Source: an uncultured Roseiflexaceae bacterium (GTDB taxonomy: Bacteria > Chloroflexota > Chloroflexia > Chloroflexales > Roseiflexaceae). From it: DNA of 64,000 nucleotides. The stretch spans positions 9,706 to 73,705 of the forward strand of contig CALKHR010000195.1 in NCBI GenBank assembly GCA_937988885.1. The letters are read 5' to 3'. The notes beneath the pieces were generated by a model, which was not told the origin of the DNA, ran no database searches, and worked only from the letters and a program-made list of their open reading frames with translations. Both the position numbers and the translations under genes were made by a program. Below are positions 34,439 to 42,628 of the stretch, one piece after another. The first letter of the stretch is position 1; each line of letters opens with the position of its first letter.

Positions 34439-35704
34439 CTACCCGAAGATATACGCGTCGATGAAGCTGTTGCGGAACACGCCGCGCGGATCGTAGCGGT
34501 TGATCAGCGCTCGGAACGCATCGAGCTGAGTGTAGTGGCGCTGCACATCCGCGGGCGAGAGCGTGAACAGCTTGCCCCAATGCGGGCGCACCTCGAACGG
34601 CGCAAGCACCGCCTCGATCCGCGGAAGCAGTTGCTGAACCGCAGGCCAATCGCGCTTCCACGTGAAGTGAAGGCCCACGACATCCTGCTGATAGCTGGGA
34701 CTCATCCAGAACGTGTCGGCGGCTACCGTGCGGATCTCGGAGATGAGCAGGAGCGGCGCGATCTGCGAGTGCAGTTGCGCCACAGCCCGTATCGCAGCCA
34801 CGGCGTGGCGGCGCGGCACGAAGTACTCGCTCTGCAACTCAGCGCCGTTGCTCGGCGTCTTGCCGATGCGGAAGTGCGGCAAGCGATCGTACCACGGCCC
34901 GGGCTGGCCCATCTGCGGCGTGCAGGGATCGGCAGGAAGTTCGGTGATCGGGTGGCGGTGCGTGGGTGCGAGCCGCGCGCCGAAGAACGTCGGCTCCAGT
35001 GGCCGCGCATTGGCGTCGGCGAGTTTATCCTTGAGCCAGACCTGGTTGATCCAATCGGGACGCCAATCGGTGAACAGACTGACGCTGTAGGCCGCACCGC
35101 TGATCTGATCGAACGATTCGTCGATGTGGTGCCAGGGCAGTTCTTCGTAGACAGCCTGCTGCGCCAAGAAGGTCGGCTCCACCTTCAGCGTGAGCTTTGT
35201 GACCACACCCAGTGCGCCGAGGCCAACCACCGCGCCAAAGAACGTATCGTCGGCATCGTCGCGGCTGAGTTGCACCACATCGCCATCGGCGGTGAGCAGT
35301 TCGAGCGCGACGACGCTGGTTGCCAGGTTGCCGTTGGCGTTGCCCGAACCGTGCGTGGCGGTGGCGCAGGCCCCTGCTACCGAGATGTGCGGCAGCGAGG
35401 CGAGATTGTGCAGCGCAAAGCCCGCCTCGTGCAGGGCTGGAGCGATTTGGCTGTAGGTCGCGCCACCTTCGATCGTAGCTGTGCCGCGCTCGGGATCGAT
35501 CTCAAGGATGCGGTTGAAGTGTTCGAGCGAAATCTGATCACCGCTGGTATCGGCGATCGGGTTGAACGAGTGGCGCGAGCCTAGCACGCGTAGCTTCGTG
35601 CTGCCAGTGACAATGCTTCGTAACTCATCAAACGTAGTAGGAGAGTGGACACGGGCGGCTTGGTAGACATAGTTGCCACCCCAATTCGTGCGCGAATCGC
35701 CCAT
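34439..35704 (-). CDS. FAD-dependent alditol oxidase (AldO-like)
   Basis: 421 residues of the vanillyl-alcohol oxidase fold. The covalent-FAD histidine is H45 in RVLGSRHSFNPIA. The segment NLASLPHISVAGACATATHGSG, the central YSVSLFTDWR and the late RPHWGKLF closely follow the actinomycete AldO/xylitol oxidase I know. AldO oxidises the terminal hydroxyl of sugar alcohols and releases hydrogen peroxide. Gluconolactone oxidases are the near alternative, but SVSLFTDWR favours AldO. ATG 35704 has AAGGAG seven bases upstream and a TATAAT about 35 bases upstream. Confidence 0.87.
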   Translation of the reverse strand: MGDSRTNWGGNYVYQAARVHSPTTFDELRSIVTGSTKLRVLGSRHSFNPIADTSGDQISLEHFNRILEIDPERGTATIEGGATYSQIAPALHEAGFALHNLASLPHISVAGACATATHGSGNANGNLATSVVALELLTADGDVVQLSRDDADDTFFGAVVGLGALGVVTKLTLKVEPTFLAQQAVYEELPWHHIDESFDQISGAAYSVSLFTDWRPDWINQVWLKDKLADANARPLEPTFFGARLAPTHRHPITELPADPCTPQMGQPGPWYDRLPHFRIGKTPSNGAELQSEYFVPRRHAVAAIRAVAQLHSQIAPLLLISEIRTVAADTFWMSPSYQQDVVGLHFTWKRDWPAVQQLLPRIEAVLAPFEVRPHWGKLFTLSPADVQRHYTQLDAFRALINRYDPRGVFRNSFIDAYIFG

Positions 35705-35842
35705 AACAATGCTCCTTAGTTTGTGGGAAGGCAGCACGTATTATAGCATTGTTATGGGCAAAACACGCGATAAGCACAGAGCAACAGCGCTCTTTTTGTG
35801 GTTTTCCAAACATCACGGACACAAGCGAAGTGATGAGCAGCG

Positions 35843-37045
35843 TTATGCGCCGCAGCCAACCACCAAGGCGGCCCGCATCGTTCCATCCGCCACCGTGTAG
35901 ACCTCAGTTGTGCCGCCCTCGTAGTAATGGCTTTCGATCACGATCTCCAGCACACCATCGCCATCCAAATCGAGCAGCGCCAGCAAGCTGAAGGAATTCG
36001 GCGCGGCAAACTCGCTCGCCCTCGGGTACAGTTCCGAGGCCACCTCGCGCAACGTGCCTTTGTCCTTATTCCAAAGCAGGATCGCCGAATAATCGCCCGC
36101 ATTTGCCGAAACACCAAACGACTCGGTGGCCGTGTAGCGCGTGGCGGTGATCAGCGTCTCCACGCTACCGTCATCCTCAAGATCGATCTCAACAACCTGG
36201 TTGATCTCAACCTCCGGCTGAGCAATACCCTGCTCGACCAGCCAATCGGCCACCAGCGTTTCGATCTCCGATGAAGCGGAGACAATGACAGGCGTGCGCG
36301 GCTGTGCATCCCAATCGCTCACCAAGGCGATCGTGCGCTCCGATGGTTCGGGCGTCAGCGCAATGGTGAAGACATCCTCGCACGGGCCATCACCAATCGT
36401 CTCAGGCAGCGCGCCAGTCGCCGTGCCCACCTGCCCCATCAGGCTGTACAAGCGATAGTTTTCGCCACCAGCGAGATGCCTCACAGTCTCCTGTGGCTCG
36501 TGCCAGGTGCCATTACCACTGCTCCCCAACAAGAAGCCCGTGAGCGTATCGACAACCGGATACAGGGGCGCATAGGCAACGGCGTCGCTGCGAAATAGCT
36601 TCTCGCCAGTCAGCGGACCGACGATCCCATCAGCGTCTAGATCATTGGCCTGTTGGAACGCTATCACGGCTCGTTCGGTCTGCGGCCCAAAGATCCCATC
36701 GACTACACCAACTTGCGAATAGCCAAGATCGAGCAAGCGTTGCTGCACGGCAGCGACATCATCGCCCTCCAGCGGCGGATTCTGCAGCAGGAGCGTGCGC
36801 GAGAGTTGCACAGCCGTCGGCACCTCGGAAGCTGGCTGTGTCGTCGGAGGCACCTCGGTGGCAGGCTCCGCAGTCGGCGGCAGCTGCGCTTGCACAGTTG
36901 GGCTTGGCTCGATCACCACCGTTGCGGAAGGCTGCGCGGTTGGGGCAAGCACAGGCTGTTGCGATGGCTCAGCGGAGCAGGACACCAAAAAACTGCTTAT
37001 GAGCAAAGACACAATCCACATTCGTTGTTGAGGGAATCGTAGCAT
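35843..37045 (-). CDS. Lipoprotein-like protein with peptidoglycan-binding domain
   Basis: 400 residues. A signal segment (MWIVSLLISSFLVSCSAEP) with a lipobox-like cysteine leads into a Pro/Thr-rich spacer. A PG_binding_1 domain follows (about 95-160, DDVAAVQQRLLDLGYSQVGV then DGIFGPQTERAVIAFQ). The C-terminal ~240 residues are unknown; DLDGDGVLEIVIESHYYEGG and IDLEDDGSVETLITATRY look like calcium-binding-style FG-GAP or VCBS repeats. It is probably surface-anchored and wall-bound. AAAGGAG precedes ATG 37045. Confidence 0.75.
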   Translation of the reverse strand: MLRFPQQRMWIVSLLISSFLVSCSAEPSQQPVLAPTAQPSATVVIEPSPTVQAQLPPTAEPATEVPPTTQPASEVPTAVQLSRTLLLQNPPLEGDDVAAVQQRLLDLGYSQVGVVDGIFGPQTERAVIAFQQANDLDADGIVGPLTGEKLFRSDAVAYAPLYPVVDTLTGFLLGSSGNGTWHEPQETVRHLAGGENYRLYSLMGQVGTATGALPETIGDGPCEDVFTIALTPEPSERTIALVSDWDAQPRTPVIVSASSEIETLVADWLVEQGIAQPEVEINQVVEIDLEDDGSVETLITATRYTATESFGVSANAGDYSAILLWNKDKGTLREVASELYPRASEFAAPNSFSLLALLDLDGDGVLEIVIESHYYEGGTTEVYTVADGTMRAALVVGCGA

Positions 37046-37190
37046 CATCACTCCTTTATTCAAGAAAACAATCAATTGCTCTATTAAACGACAATATTCG
37101 GTGAAAGTGCGCCTTCTGAAAGTGCTGAAAGATTGAACAATACGAACATATGTATTACAATGCAGTGGCTCGTGCAGAAAGGAGCTGTCG

Positions 37191-37673
37191 ATGAACGCAC
37201 AGGCTTTCCGTCAATTGTACGATTATCACTTCAACGAGAACCGCGCCACCTGGGACAAGTACATTGCTCCCCTACCACCCGAATCATTCACGCAGCACAT
37301 CAACTACTCGATCGGCTCGGTGCGCAACCATATTGTGCACCTATTTGAAGTTGACGATGCGTGGTTTAGCGAGTTGCAAGGGATCGAACCGCTGGCTCCG
37401 TTGCCAGCCGACACCAATGATCTCGATGCGATTCGGGCGTATGGGAATGCGGTGGAACAGCGAATGCGGGCGTACCTCGCAAACCTGCAGGACGAAACAC
37501 TACTCACCACGCCGATTACTGAGCCCGAGGAGGATCGCCACCTGACTGTGTGGCAAGTGTTAATCCACGTGGTCAACCACGGCACCGATCACCGCGCGCA
37601 GTTCTTGCGCATCCTCCACGATTTCGGCGTCGATACCAGGTCGCAAGATTTTGTGTTTCACCTCTACCCGTAG
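37191..37673 (+). CDS. DinB family protein
   Basis: 160-residue four-helix bundle of the DinB/YfiT type. HIVHLFEVDDAWF (H50) and HGTDHRAQFLRIL supply the metal-binding histidines, and SVRNHIVHL is the family core. Such proteins are metal-dependent, often thiol transferases or stress-induced proteins of unknown role. A Shine-Dalgarno (AAAGGAG) lies just upstream of ATG 37191. The gene stands alone; no SOS-type box was found in front of it. Confidence 0.85.
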   Translation: MNAQAFRQLYDYHFNENRATWDKYIAPLPPESFTQHINYSIGSVRNHIVHLFEVDDAWFSELQGIEPLAPLPADTNDLDAIRAYGNAVEQRMRAYLANLQDETLLTTPITEPEEDRHLTVWQVLIHVVNHGTDHRAQFLRILHDFGVDTRSQDFVFHLYP

Positions 37674-37683
37674 GAATCACCAA

Positions 37684-37718
37684 TTGAGCGCGAGATATAT
37701 TGACACACTCGCGCTCAA
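37684..37718 (+). terminator. Hairpin after the DinB-family gene
   Basis: TTGAGCGCGAG (37684-37694) pairs perfectly with CTCGCGCTCAA (37708-37718). There is no T-run; possible terminator or other RNA structure. The rest of 37719-37921 shows two TATACT boxes but no gene. Confidence 0.45.
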
Positions 37719-37921
37719 CGCTAACACTTGCAGTATACTTGCTATACTCGCTGCGAGAATTCGAAAAAGCGCTACCAACAGTGGAGCTTTCTTTTTTGAC
37801 TCATCGCATCGGCCAACGAGCTAAAATAACGATGCTTCTTCTCGCTATCATATCTGCCACATAGCAGAGACGAACATTGTGTAACGCACGCTCACAATTT
37901 GAAGAAAAGGAACGATCAACT

Positions 37922-38983
37922 ATGCCTCGTTCTTGGGTCGCGGAGGCTATTCGGCAGATCGAGCGCGATGCCCAGCGCTCCGCAGATACACACCTGATTC
38001 GGCTTTATCTTCCGCAACTTCCCGGCATCGACCTCTACCTGAAGGACGAATCGACACACCCCACGGGCAGCCTCAAACATCGCCTGGCCCGCTCGCTCTT
38101 TCTCTACGCACTCTGCAACGGCTGGATCAACGAGAACACCACGATCATCGAGGCATCATCGGGCAGCACCGCCGTCTCGGAGGCGTACTTCGCCCAGATG
38201 CTCGGCCTGCCCTTCGTCGCCGTTGTGCCGGAGCGCACCTCGGCGGCTAAAATCGAGCAGATCGCCTTCTATGGCGGGCGCTGCCACTTTGTGCCGCAAG
38301 CCTCCGATATGGACCCGGAAGCCCGCCGCCTTGCCGCTGAATGCAATGGGCACTACATGGACCAATTCACCTACGCGGAGCGGGCCACCGATTGGCGCGG
38401 CAACAACAACATCGCCGAATCGATCTTTGCGCAGATGAGCAGCGAGCCGCACCCCGAGCCGCGCTGGATCGTGGTGGGCGCTGGCACAGGCGGCACCTCG
38501 GCCACCATCGGGCGCTACGTGCGCTATCGCGGCTACGCCACCAAGCTCTGCGTGGTCGATCCCGAATACTCCGCCTTCTACGACTACTGGAGAACGCGCG
38601 ACGCCACGCAGGCAGCCACTCAATCGTCGCGGATCGAGGGCATTGGGCGGCCAAGGCCCGAACTGTCGTTCCTGCCCGAAATTGTCGATCACATGATCCG
38701 CGTGCCGGATGCCGCCTCGCTGGCAGCGATACGCGTGCTCGCGCGGTTGGTTGGCCGACGCTACGGCGGCTCAACAGGCACGAACTTCTATGGAGCGTTG
38801 CAGATCGCGGCGGAGATGGCGGCGCGTGGCGAGCACGGCTCGATCGTCACCCTGGCCTGCGATCCTGGGGACCGCTACATCGGCACCTACTACGATGATG
38901 CCTGGGTCGCTGCGCAGGGCTACGATCTCGAACCGTACCAGTCTCAGCTAGAGCATTGTATCGCCACAGGGCAGTGGAAGTAG
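37922..38983 (+). CDS. PLP-dependent cysteine synthase-fold enzyme (Cds1-like)
   Basis: 353 residues, fold type II. K52 in KDESTHPTGSLKHRLA should bind PLP; SSGSTAVS at about 79-86 is the substrate loop, and GAGTGGTSATIGRY is the phosphate cradle. It differs from standard CysK in its long C-terminal part with RRYGGSTGTNFYGAL and ACDPGDRYIGTYY, which is like the L-cysteine desulfhydrase Cds1 of actinomycetes. It may release sulfide and pyruvate from cysteine, or make cysteine. ATG 37922 has AAGGA ten bases upstream. It is a single gene. Confidence 0.82.
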   Translation: MPRSWVAEAIRQIERDAQRSADTHLIRLYLPQLPGIDLYLKDESTHPTGSLKHRLARSLFLYALCNGWINENTTIIEASSGSTAVSEAYFAQMLGLPFVAVVPERTSAAKIEQIAFYGGRCHFVPQASDMDPEARRLAAECNGHYMDQFTYAERATDWRGNNNIAESIFAQMSSEPHPEPRWIVVGAGTGGTSATIGRYVRYRGYATKLCVVDPEYSAFYDYWRTRDATQAATQSSRIEGIGRPRPELSFLPEIVDHMIRVPDAASLAAIRVLARLVGRRYGGSTGTNFYGALQIAAEMAARGEHGSIVTLACDPGDRYIGTYYDDAWVAAQGYDLEPYQSQLEHCIATGQWK

Positions 38984-39029
38984 GAGAGAGGTTCAAGCAA
39001 CCGACGGGGAACCGTTACCTGAGTGGGAG

Positions 39030-39698
39030 CTATGGCAGCGCGCCGTAATCGAGCGGATTAACGTTCACGCCGTCTTTCCAGATGTGGTAGTGCAGGTGCG
39101 GGCCGCTCGACTGCCCCGTCGAGCCCACGTAACCGATCAACTGACCGCGCTCCACCACTTGGCCATCCTCGACAGCGAACGCCTTGAGGTGGCCGTAGCC
39201 TGTTTTATAGGTCTGCCCCTGCACCCAAATGTGGTTTCCTGCGGGCCAGCTATTGTGCTCGAGCTTGACGACGCCGCTATGCGTGGCATACACTGGAGCG
39301 CCGAACGTGCCCTTCGGATCGGCTTGGCCGTCGCCGTCGCCGTCGAGCGCGAGGTCGATGCCGCCCCACGTCTCGGCGGGTGCGTGCGAGCCAACGCCAT
39401 AGCCCTGCGTCAGCACCGTGCGGTCGGATTGCAGTGGATTGCCGCTCGGTACATCGTTGCCGATCGGGCCGCGACCAGCCAGCGCAGTGCCAGTCAACGG
39501 TTGAGGGCCACTGTTGGAACTAGCAAAGGCTCCTATCACGGATGCGCTCGATCCAGCGGAGAGAGAATTGCCGTTCCACGTACTGATGTGAGTGGTTGAA
39601 TTCTGGCTTTGGAACAAGAAATACACAAAGCCGCCCAGCACCAGCAGCAGCAACACAGTTTGAGAACGCGACAACGTTGGCAAACCACCACTGATCAT
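39030..39698 (-). CDS. M23 family metallopeptidase (wall hydrolase operon, gene 3)
   Basis: 222 residues. One membrane helix (about 12-30) anchors it, a low-complexity linker follows, and the C-terminal ~120 residues are an M23/LytM domain with HSGVVKLEH, GYGHLKAF and SGPHLHYHIW, giving the HxH zinc ligands; an Asp in GIDLALDGDGDG matches the HxxxD region only partly. Domains of this type cut peptide cross-links in peptidoglycan. ATG 39698 overlaps the stop of the upstream gene (ATGA) with CGGAG seven bases before it, so translation is coupled. Confidence 0.85.
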   Translation of the reverse strand: MISGGLPTLSRSQTVLLLLVLGGFVYFLFQSQNSTTHISTWNGNSLSAGSSASVIGAFASSNSGPQPLTGTALAGRGPIGNDVPSGNPLQSDRTVLTQGYGVGSHAPAETWGGIDLALDGDGDGQADPKGTFGAPVYATHSGVVKLEHNSWPAGNHIWVQGQTYKTGYGHLKAFAVEDGQVVERGQLIGYVGSTGQSSGPHLHYHIWKDGVNVNPLDYGALP

Positions 39699-40705
39699 CT
39701 CGATACTCCGTTTTGCCGCCAATTCTCAACCATCGTTACAACGGCATTGATATAGGCATCGACATTATTCTCGAAGGCCGGAGCATAGATCGGGACGATC
39801 TGCTCAACGGTATGCGCTGAACGACCGTTGATGTACTCTCGCGAGATCAGTTTGTACCAATCCTCGATGCCAGTTTTCCAATCGGGATAATCGCGGAATC
39901 GGCCATAGCACGTCGGATACCCCGCGCAGATGATATTCCCGATATTATGGGTGGTGGTACCGCCAGATTTCATACCAGCCCAACCCGGGTTGGTGCCCGC
40001 GCTCGATTCGTGAATGAAAAAGGCCAGCGCGTAGGCTGGATCAATACCATATTGGATGCCGAGGTCGATCCAGAGCTGCCCCGTACCGACTGCCGGAGAA
40101 CCGAACTGGCGCAGAACCGTCTCAACATCCTCTGCGGTGATCGTTGGAGGACCGATCACAGTATGTTCACCTGGTGGTGTTTGCGGGGCAACTGGCGGTG
40201 CAACCACAGCTGCAGGGCTGTTGTTGCTGATGCCAACGCGGCCCGGGTACGTGCTAAACGTCGTCTTCGTAGGCTGAGAGGCCACCAAAAAGATCACCAA
40301 ACATACGGCACCAATCAACAACACCAACCATGGGTTGCCCAGCAGCGAGCCGAGCAAGGAAGGTTGGTCAGCGCCGGTTGGCACAACGGGGCGCAACGGC
40401 ATCGGCTGCGAAGCTAACAACTTCGCCCGATCAAGGTCCACCATTGAAGCGCGAGTAGGAGGCACATACGAGGACTGTAGCTCCTGTTCGGCGCGCAACA
40501 TCGGGCGCGGCACTGCAGGGCTAGGGCGGTGGGCACCCTGCGTGCGGGGGCGCCGTAGTTGCGTTTCGGCGAGATCCTCATCCAGATACGAGATCGGCTT
40601 AAGCTTCGGCGGAGTAGGAGGTGGCGCATCGCGCACCTCAATAAGTGGCGCACGTTGTTGTTGTGATGTATGTTTTTGGCGGCGCTTGTAATCGGCGTCG
40701 CTCAT
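39695..40705 (-). CDS. Glucosaminidase-like wall hydrolase (operon, gene 2)
   Basis: 336 residues. About 120 cytosolic residues rich in Pro, Arg and Gln precede one membrane helix (about 125-145, NPWLVLLIGAVCLVIFLV). The outer part has the bacterial lysozyme/glucosaminidase pattern: LGIQYGIDPAYALAFFIHESSAG with the catalytic Glu, HNIGNIICAGYPTCYGRFRDY, and ENNVDAYINAVVTMVENWR. It should cut the glycan strand of peptidoglycan. The preceding gene ends directly before its start (TAAATG) and the M23 gene overlaps its stop by four bases. The whole set lies under the promoter at 41376-41404. Confidence 0.8.
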   Translation of the reverse strand: MSDADYKRRQKHTSQQQRAPLIEVRDAPPPTPPKLKPISYLDEDLAETQLRRPRTQGAHRPSPAVPRPMLRAEQELQSSYVPPTRASMVDLDRAKLLASQPMPLRPVVPTGADQPSLLGSLLGNPWLVLLIGAVCLVIFLVASQPTKTTFSTYPGRVGISNNSPAAVVAPPVAPQTPPGEHTVIGPPTITAEDVETVLRQFGSPAVGTGQLWIDLGIQYGIDPAYALAFFIHESSAGTNPGWAGMKSGGTTTHNIGNIICAGYPTCYGRFRDYPDWKTGIEDWYKLISREYINGRSAHTVEQIVPIYAPAFENNVDAYINAVVTMVENWRQNGVSR

Positions 40706-41233
40706 TTAGGGGCTCCCTTGTCTGATCTGAGCGTCTTCTTCGGGGGTGGGCAAACGAAATGCGCCATCCTTATTGAGATATACGATTTGCTCTCGACGCA
40801 CATCGAGCAGGAGATCGGCAGAGCCGTCGCCATCGATATCTTTCAAGCTCAAAAATACCGGCGTTAAATGCTCATCGGCACCAAACAGGTACGGGCCAGG
40901 CAATGTACGCACTTGAGAAGGATCGCCACCCGGAAGCTCAACCACCACGACTTGGCGATTCAAGTTGATCGCCATCAGATGCGTAGGTAACCCCGTTGTT
41001 TCTCCATGGCCAACAAATTCGGTAAGTTGCGTGGTGCGTGGGCGGCCATAGCGAATGTCATCGATCAGCACTTGGACTTTACTCATAACCATGCCCATCA
41101 CAGCGTACAGCGCCAACGCTGCAAACAGCAGTGTGACGCCATACGCAGCTACGTGAAGGTGATTCGGCATCGTCGCGGGTTGGTATGAGCGTGTTCGAGA
41201 AACCGAACGTAATTGTCTGCTGGTGACTGCCAT
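40706..41233 (-). CDS. Unknown membrane protein (wall hydrolase operon, gene 1)
   Basis: 175 residues, not recognised as a whole. One membrane helix (about 28-50, HVAAYGVTLLFAALALYAVM) is followed by an exported part with VVVVELPGGDPSQVR and the calcium-loop-like DIDGDGSADLLLDVRRE, as in FG-GAP/VCBS repeats. The start is ATG 41233 with GAGGAGGAC eight bases before it; the frame is open to 41416 but would run through the promoter. Its stop abuts the next start (TAAATG), so all three genes are one translational unit. Confidence 0.72.
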   Translation of the reverse strand: MAVTSRQLRSVSRTRSYQPATMPNHLHVAAYGVTLLFAALALYAVMGMVMSKVQVLIDDIRYGRPRTTQLTEFVGHGETTGLPTHLMAINLNRQVVVVELPGGDPSQVRTLPGPYLFGADEHLTPVFLSLKDIDGDGSADLLLDVRREQIVYLNKDGAFRLPTPEEDAQIRQGSP

Positions 41234-41375
41234 CGCTATTGTCCTCCTCATCACATCTGATAGTGAGCAGTACGCAAGACGCAAAACAGAAGCGGCATAT
41301 GCCACCTGCTTTTGTTGCTGAACACTATCAGCCAGTTCACCTGGAAGTTCGAGCCATCTCGACTTGGATGAGGAT

Positions 41376-41404
41376 ATTATATAGAACATGCGTTCTATTG
41401 TCAA
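41376..41404 (-). promoter_or_regulatory. Consensus promoter with SOS-type (LexA-like) box
   Basis: Minus strand: perfect TTGACA (41399-41404), 17 bases, perfect TATAAT (41376-41381). The spacer is the 16-base palindrome TAGAACGCATGTTCTA (41382-41397), whose core GAAC-GCAT-GTTC fits the Gram-positive SOS box GAACRNRYGTTC at every position. A repressor bound here would block RNA polymerase. It drives the three-gene wall-hydrolase operon with a leader of about 135 bases. Confidence 0.8.
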
Positions 41405-41538
41405 TAGCGTGAGCATTCGATTCGCTTACCGATTGTAAGTGTGCTAGAGCCGTAAGCATATCTCACCTTGCATTATAAGAACGAAACGTCGAGGATGCAA
41501 AGTATGAGTTTGCAAAAGCATTACACTCCCAAGAGCGG

Positions 41539-42477
41539 TTAAGCCACTTCTGCCCGTTCTAATGAGTTATTCGCCAATGCTGGATGCAAGCGAATCGCAG
41601 CGAGCCACCCCTCCACAGCGGCCACTGGCAGAATGCCCTGTTCGGTCACGATTCCAGTGAGTTCGTTCAATGGTGTCCACTCAAAATAGCGATTCGAAAC
41701 AGTGATGCCAGAAGGTGCATCGGACCAAACCTCGGCGGCTGGCCAATCTTGCTGTTCGGGAGTGCAATAGCCCAGCGGCAAGAACTTCTCGCCGCCGCAC
41801 AAGGCGTAGATGGGGACTCCCAGCTTCTGCGCGGCCAACGCGAGCGAGCGCGTCCCGATCTTGTTGATGATACCGCGGTTGCTCAGCAAGTCGGCGCCAA
41901 CGAGCACTAACTGCGCCTTCTCGACGGCAGCAGCAGCGGCGGCGTCCACCACAATCTTCACAGGAATATCGGCGCTAGCGAGCGCAGCAGCCGATTCGCG
42001 ACCTTCGTAGGCAGGGCGAGATTCGAGGCAAATCACCGAGAAGCGGCGGCCAGCGCGCCGAGCGTGTAAGAGGGCCTGCTCGACGGTACCGCTATGGGCC
42101 AGCGTCACGATCGTGCCGCCGTCGGGGATCAGATCCAGCGCGCCTTCGGCCACCCGTAAGGCGTTCTGGCGAAGTTGACGTTTAAAATCATCTGTGGCTT
42201 GCGCAACAGCCAAGCGTAACTCACTTGGATGTTCGCGTTCCTCAAGCTTCCAAACGACCGCATTCACAAGGTTGACAAGCGGGGCCATGATCGGTTGTGC
42301 CCGGATCAACGCCCAACCAGTGGCGAGCAACTCCTGCCGGAACGCGTCGGGCGAAGATGCCTCGCCAGTACCCGCACGTCGCAACAGAATATCGGCAGCA
42401 CGTTCGGCGATCTGTGCAGCACCCGAACGATTATCAGCAGCTATTTCGGCAATCGCTTGTGAGAACAATGGGTTCAA
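41539..42477 (-). CDS. eIF2B alpha/beta/delta-like protein (sugar phosphate isomerase type)
   Basis: 312 residues of the IF-2B family. Evidence is the core GGTIVTLAHSGTVEQALLHA, VICLESRPAYEGR, VLVGADLLSNRGIINKIGT and the final LNELTGIVTEQGIL. Bacterial relatives include methylthioribose-1-phosphate and ribose-1,5-bisphosphate isomerases, so a sugar-phosphate isomerase is more likely than a translation role. The substrate cannot be assigned. The start is TTG 42477 with GGGAGGAGG seven bases upstream; the frame runs back to 42579 without a better site. It lies 151 bases downstream of the hybrid kinase on the same strand. Confidence 0.82.
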   Translation of the reverse strand: MNPLFSQAIAEIAADNRSGAAQIAERAADILLRRAGTGEASSPDAFRQELLATGWALIRAQPIMAPLVNLVNAVVWKLEEREHPSELRLAVAQATDDFKRQLRQNALRVAEGALDLIPDGGTIVTLAHSGTVEQALLHARRAGRRFSVICLESRPAYEGRESAAALASADIPVKIVVDAAAAAAVEKAQLVLVGADLLSNRGIINKIGTRSLALAAQKLGVPIYALCGGEKFLPLGYCTPEQQDWPAAEVWSDAPSGITVSNRYFEWTPLNELTGIVTEQGILPVAAVEGWLAAIRLHPALANNSLERAEVA

Positions 42478-42628
42478 GACCGACCTCCTCCCTAGACGAC
42501 CCCTCTCCTTTGTGGGATGGTAGGTCAGGCCATTCTGACGCAGGATTGACAAGAAATCAAAGTATCGTACATATGGCACCGTTGCACATTATCGAGCGTT
42601 GCACCTCATCCGTAGAACTTGGCTATCT

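Noticed and set aside
34220..35584. 454-codon open frame on the plus strand opposite the alditol oxidase gene
   Set aside because: It is the antisense shadow of a clearly recognisable gene; its translation is Arg/His/Gln-rich without any domain, as expected from GC-rich reverse strands.
37191..37673. DinB-family name suggesting an SOS gene
   Set aside because: The name is historical; this is the YfiT/DinB four-helix family, not DNA polymerase IV, and no SOS-type box precedes it.
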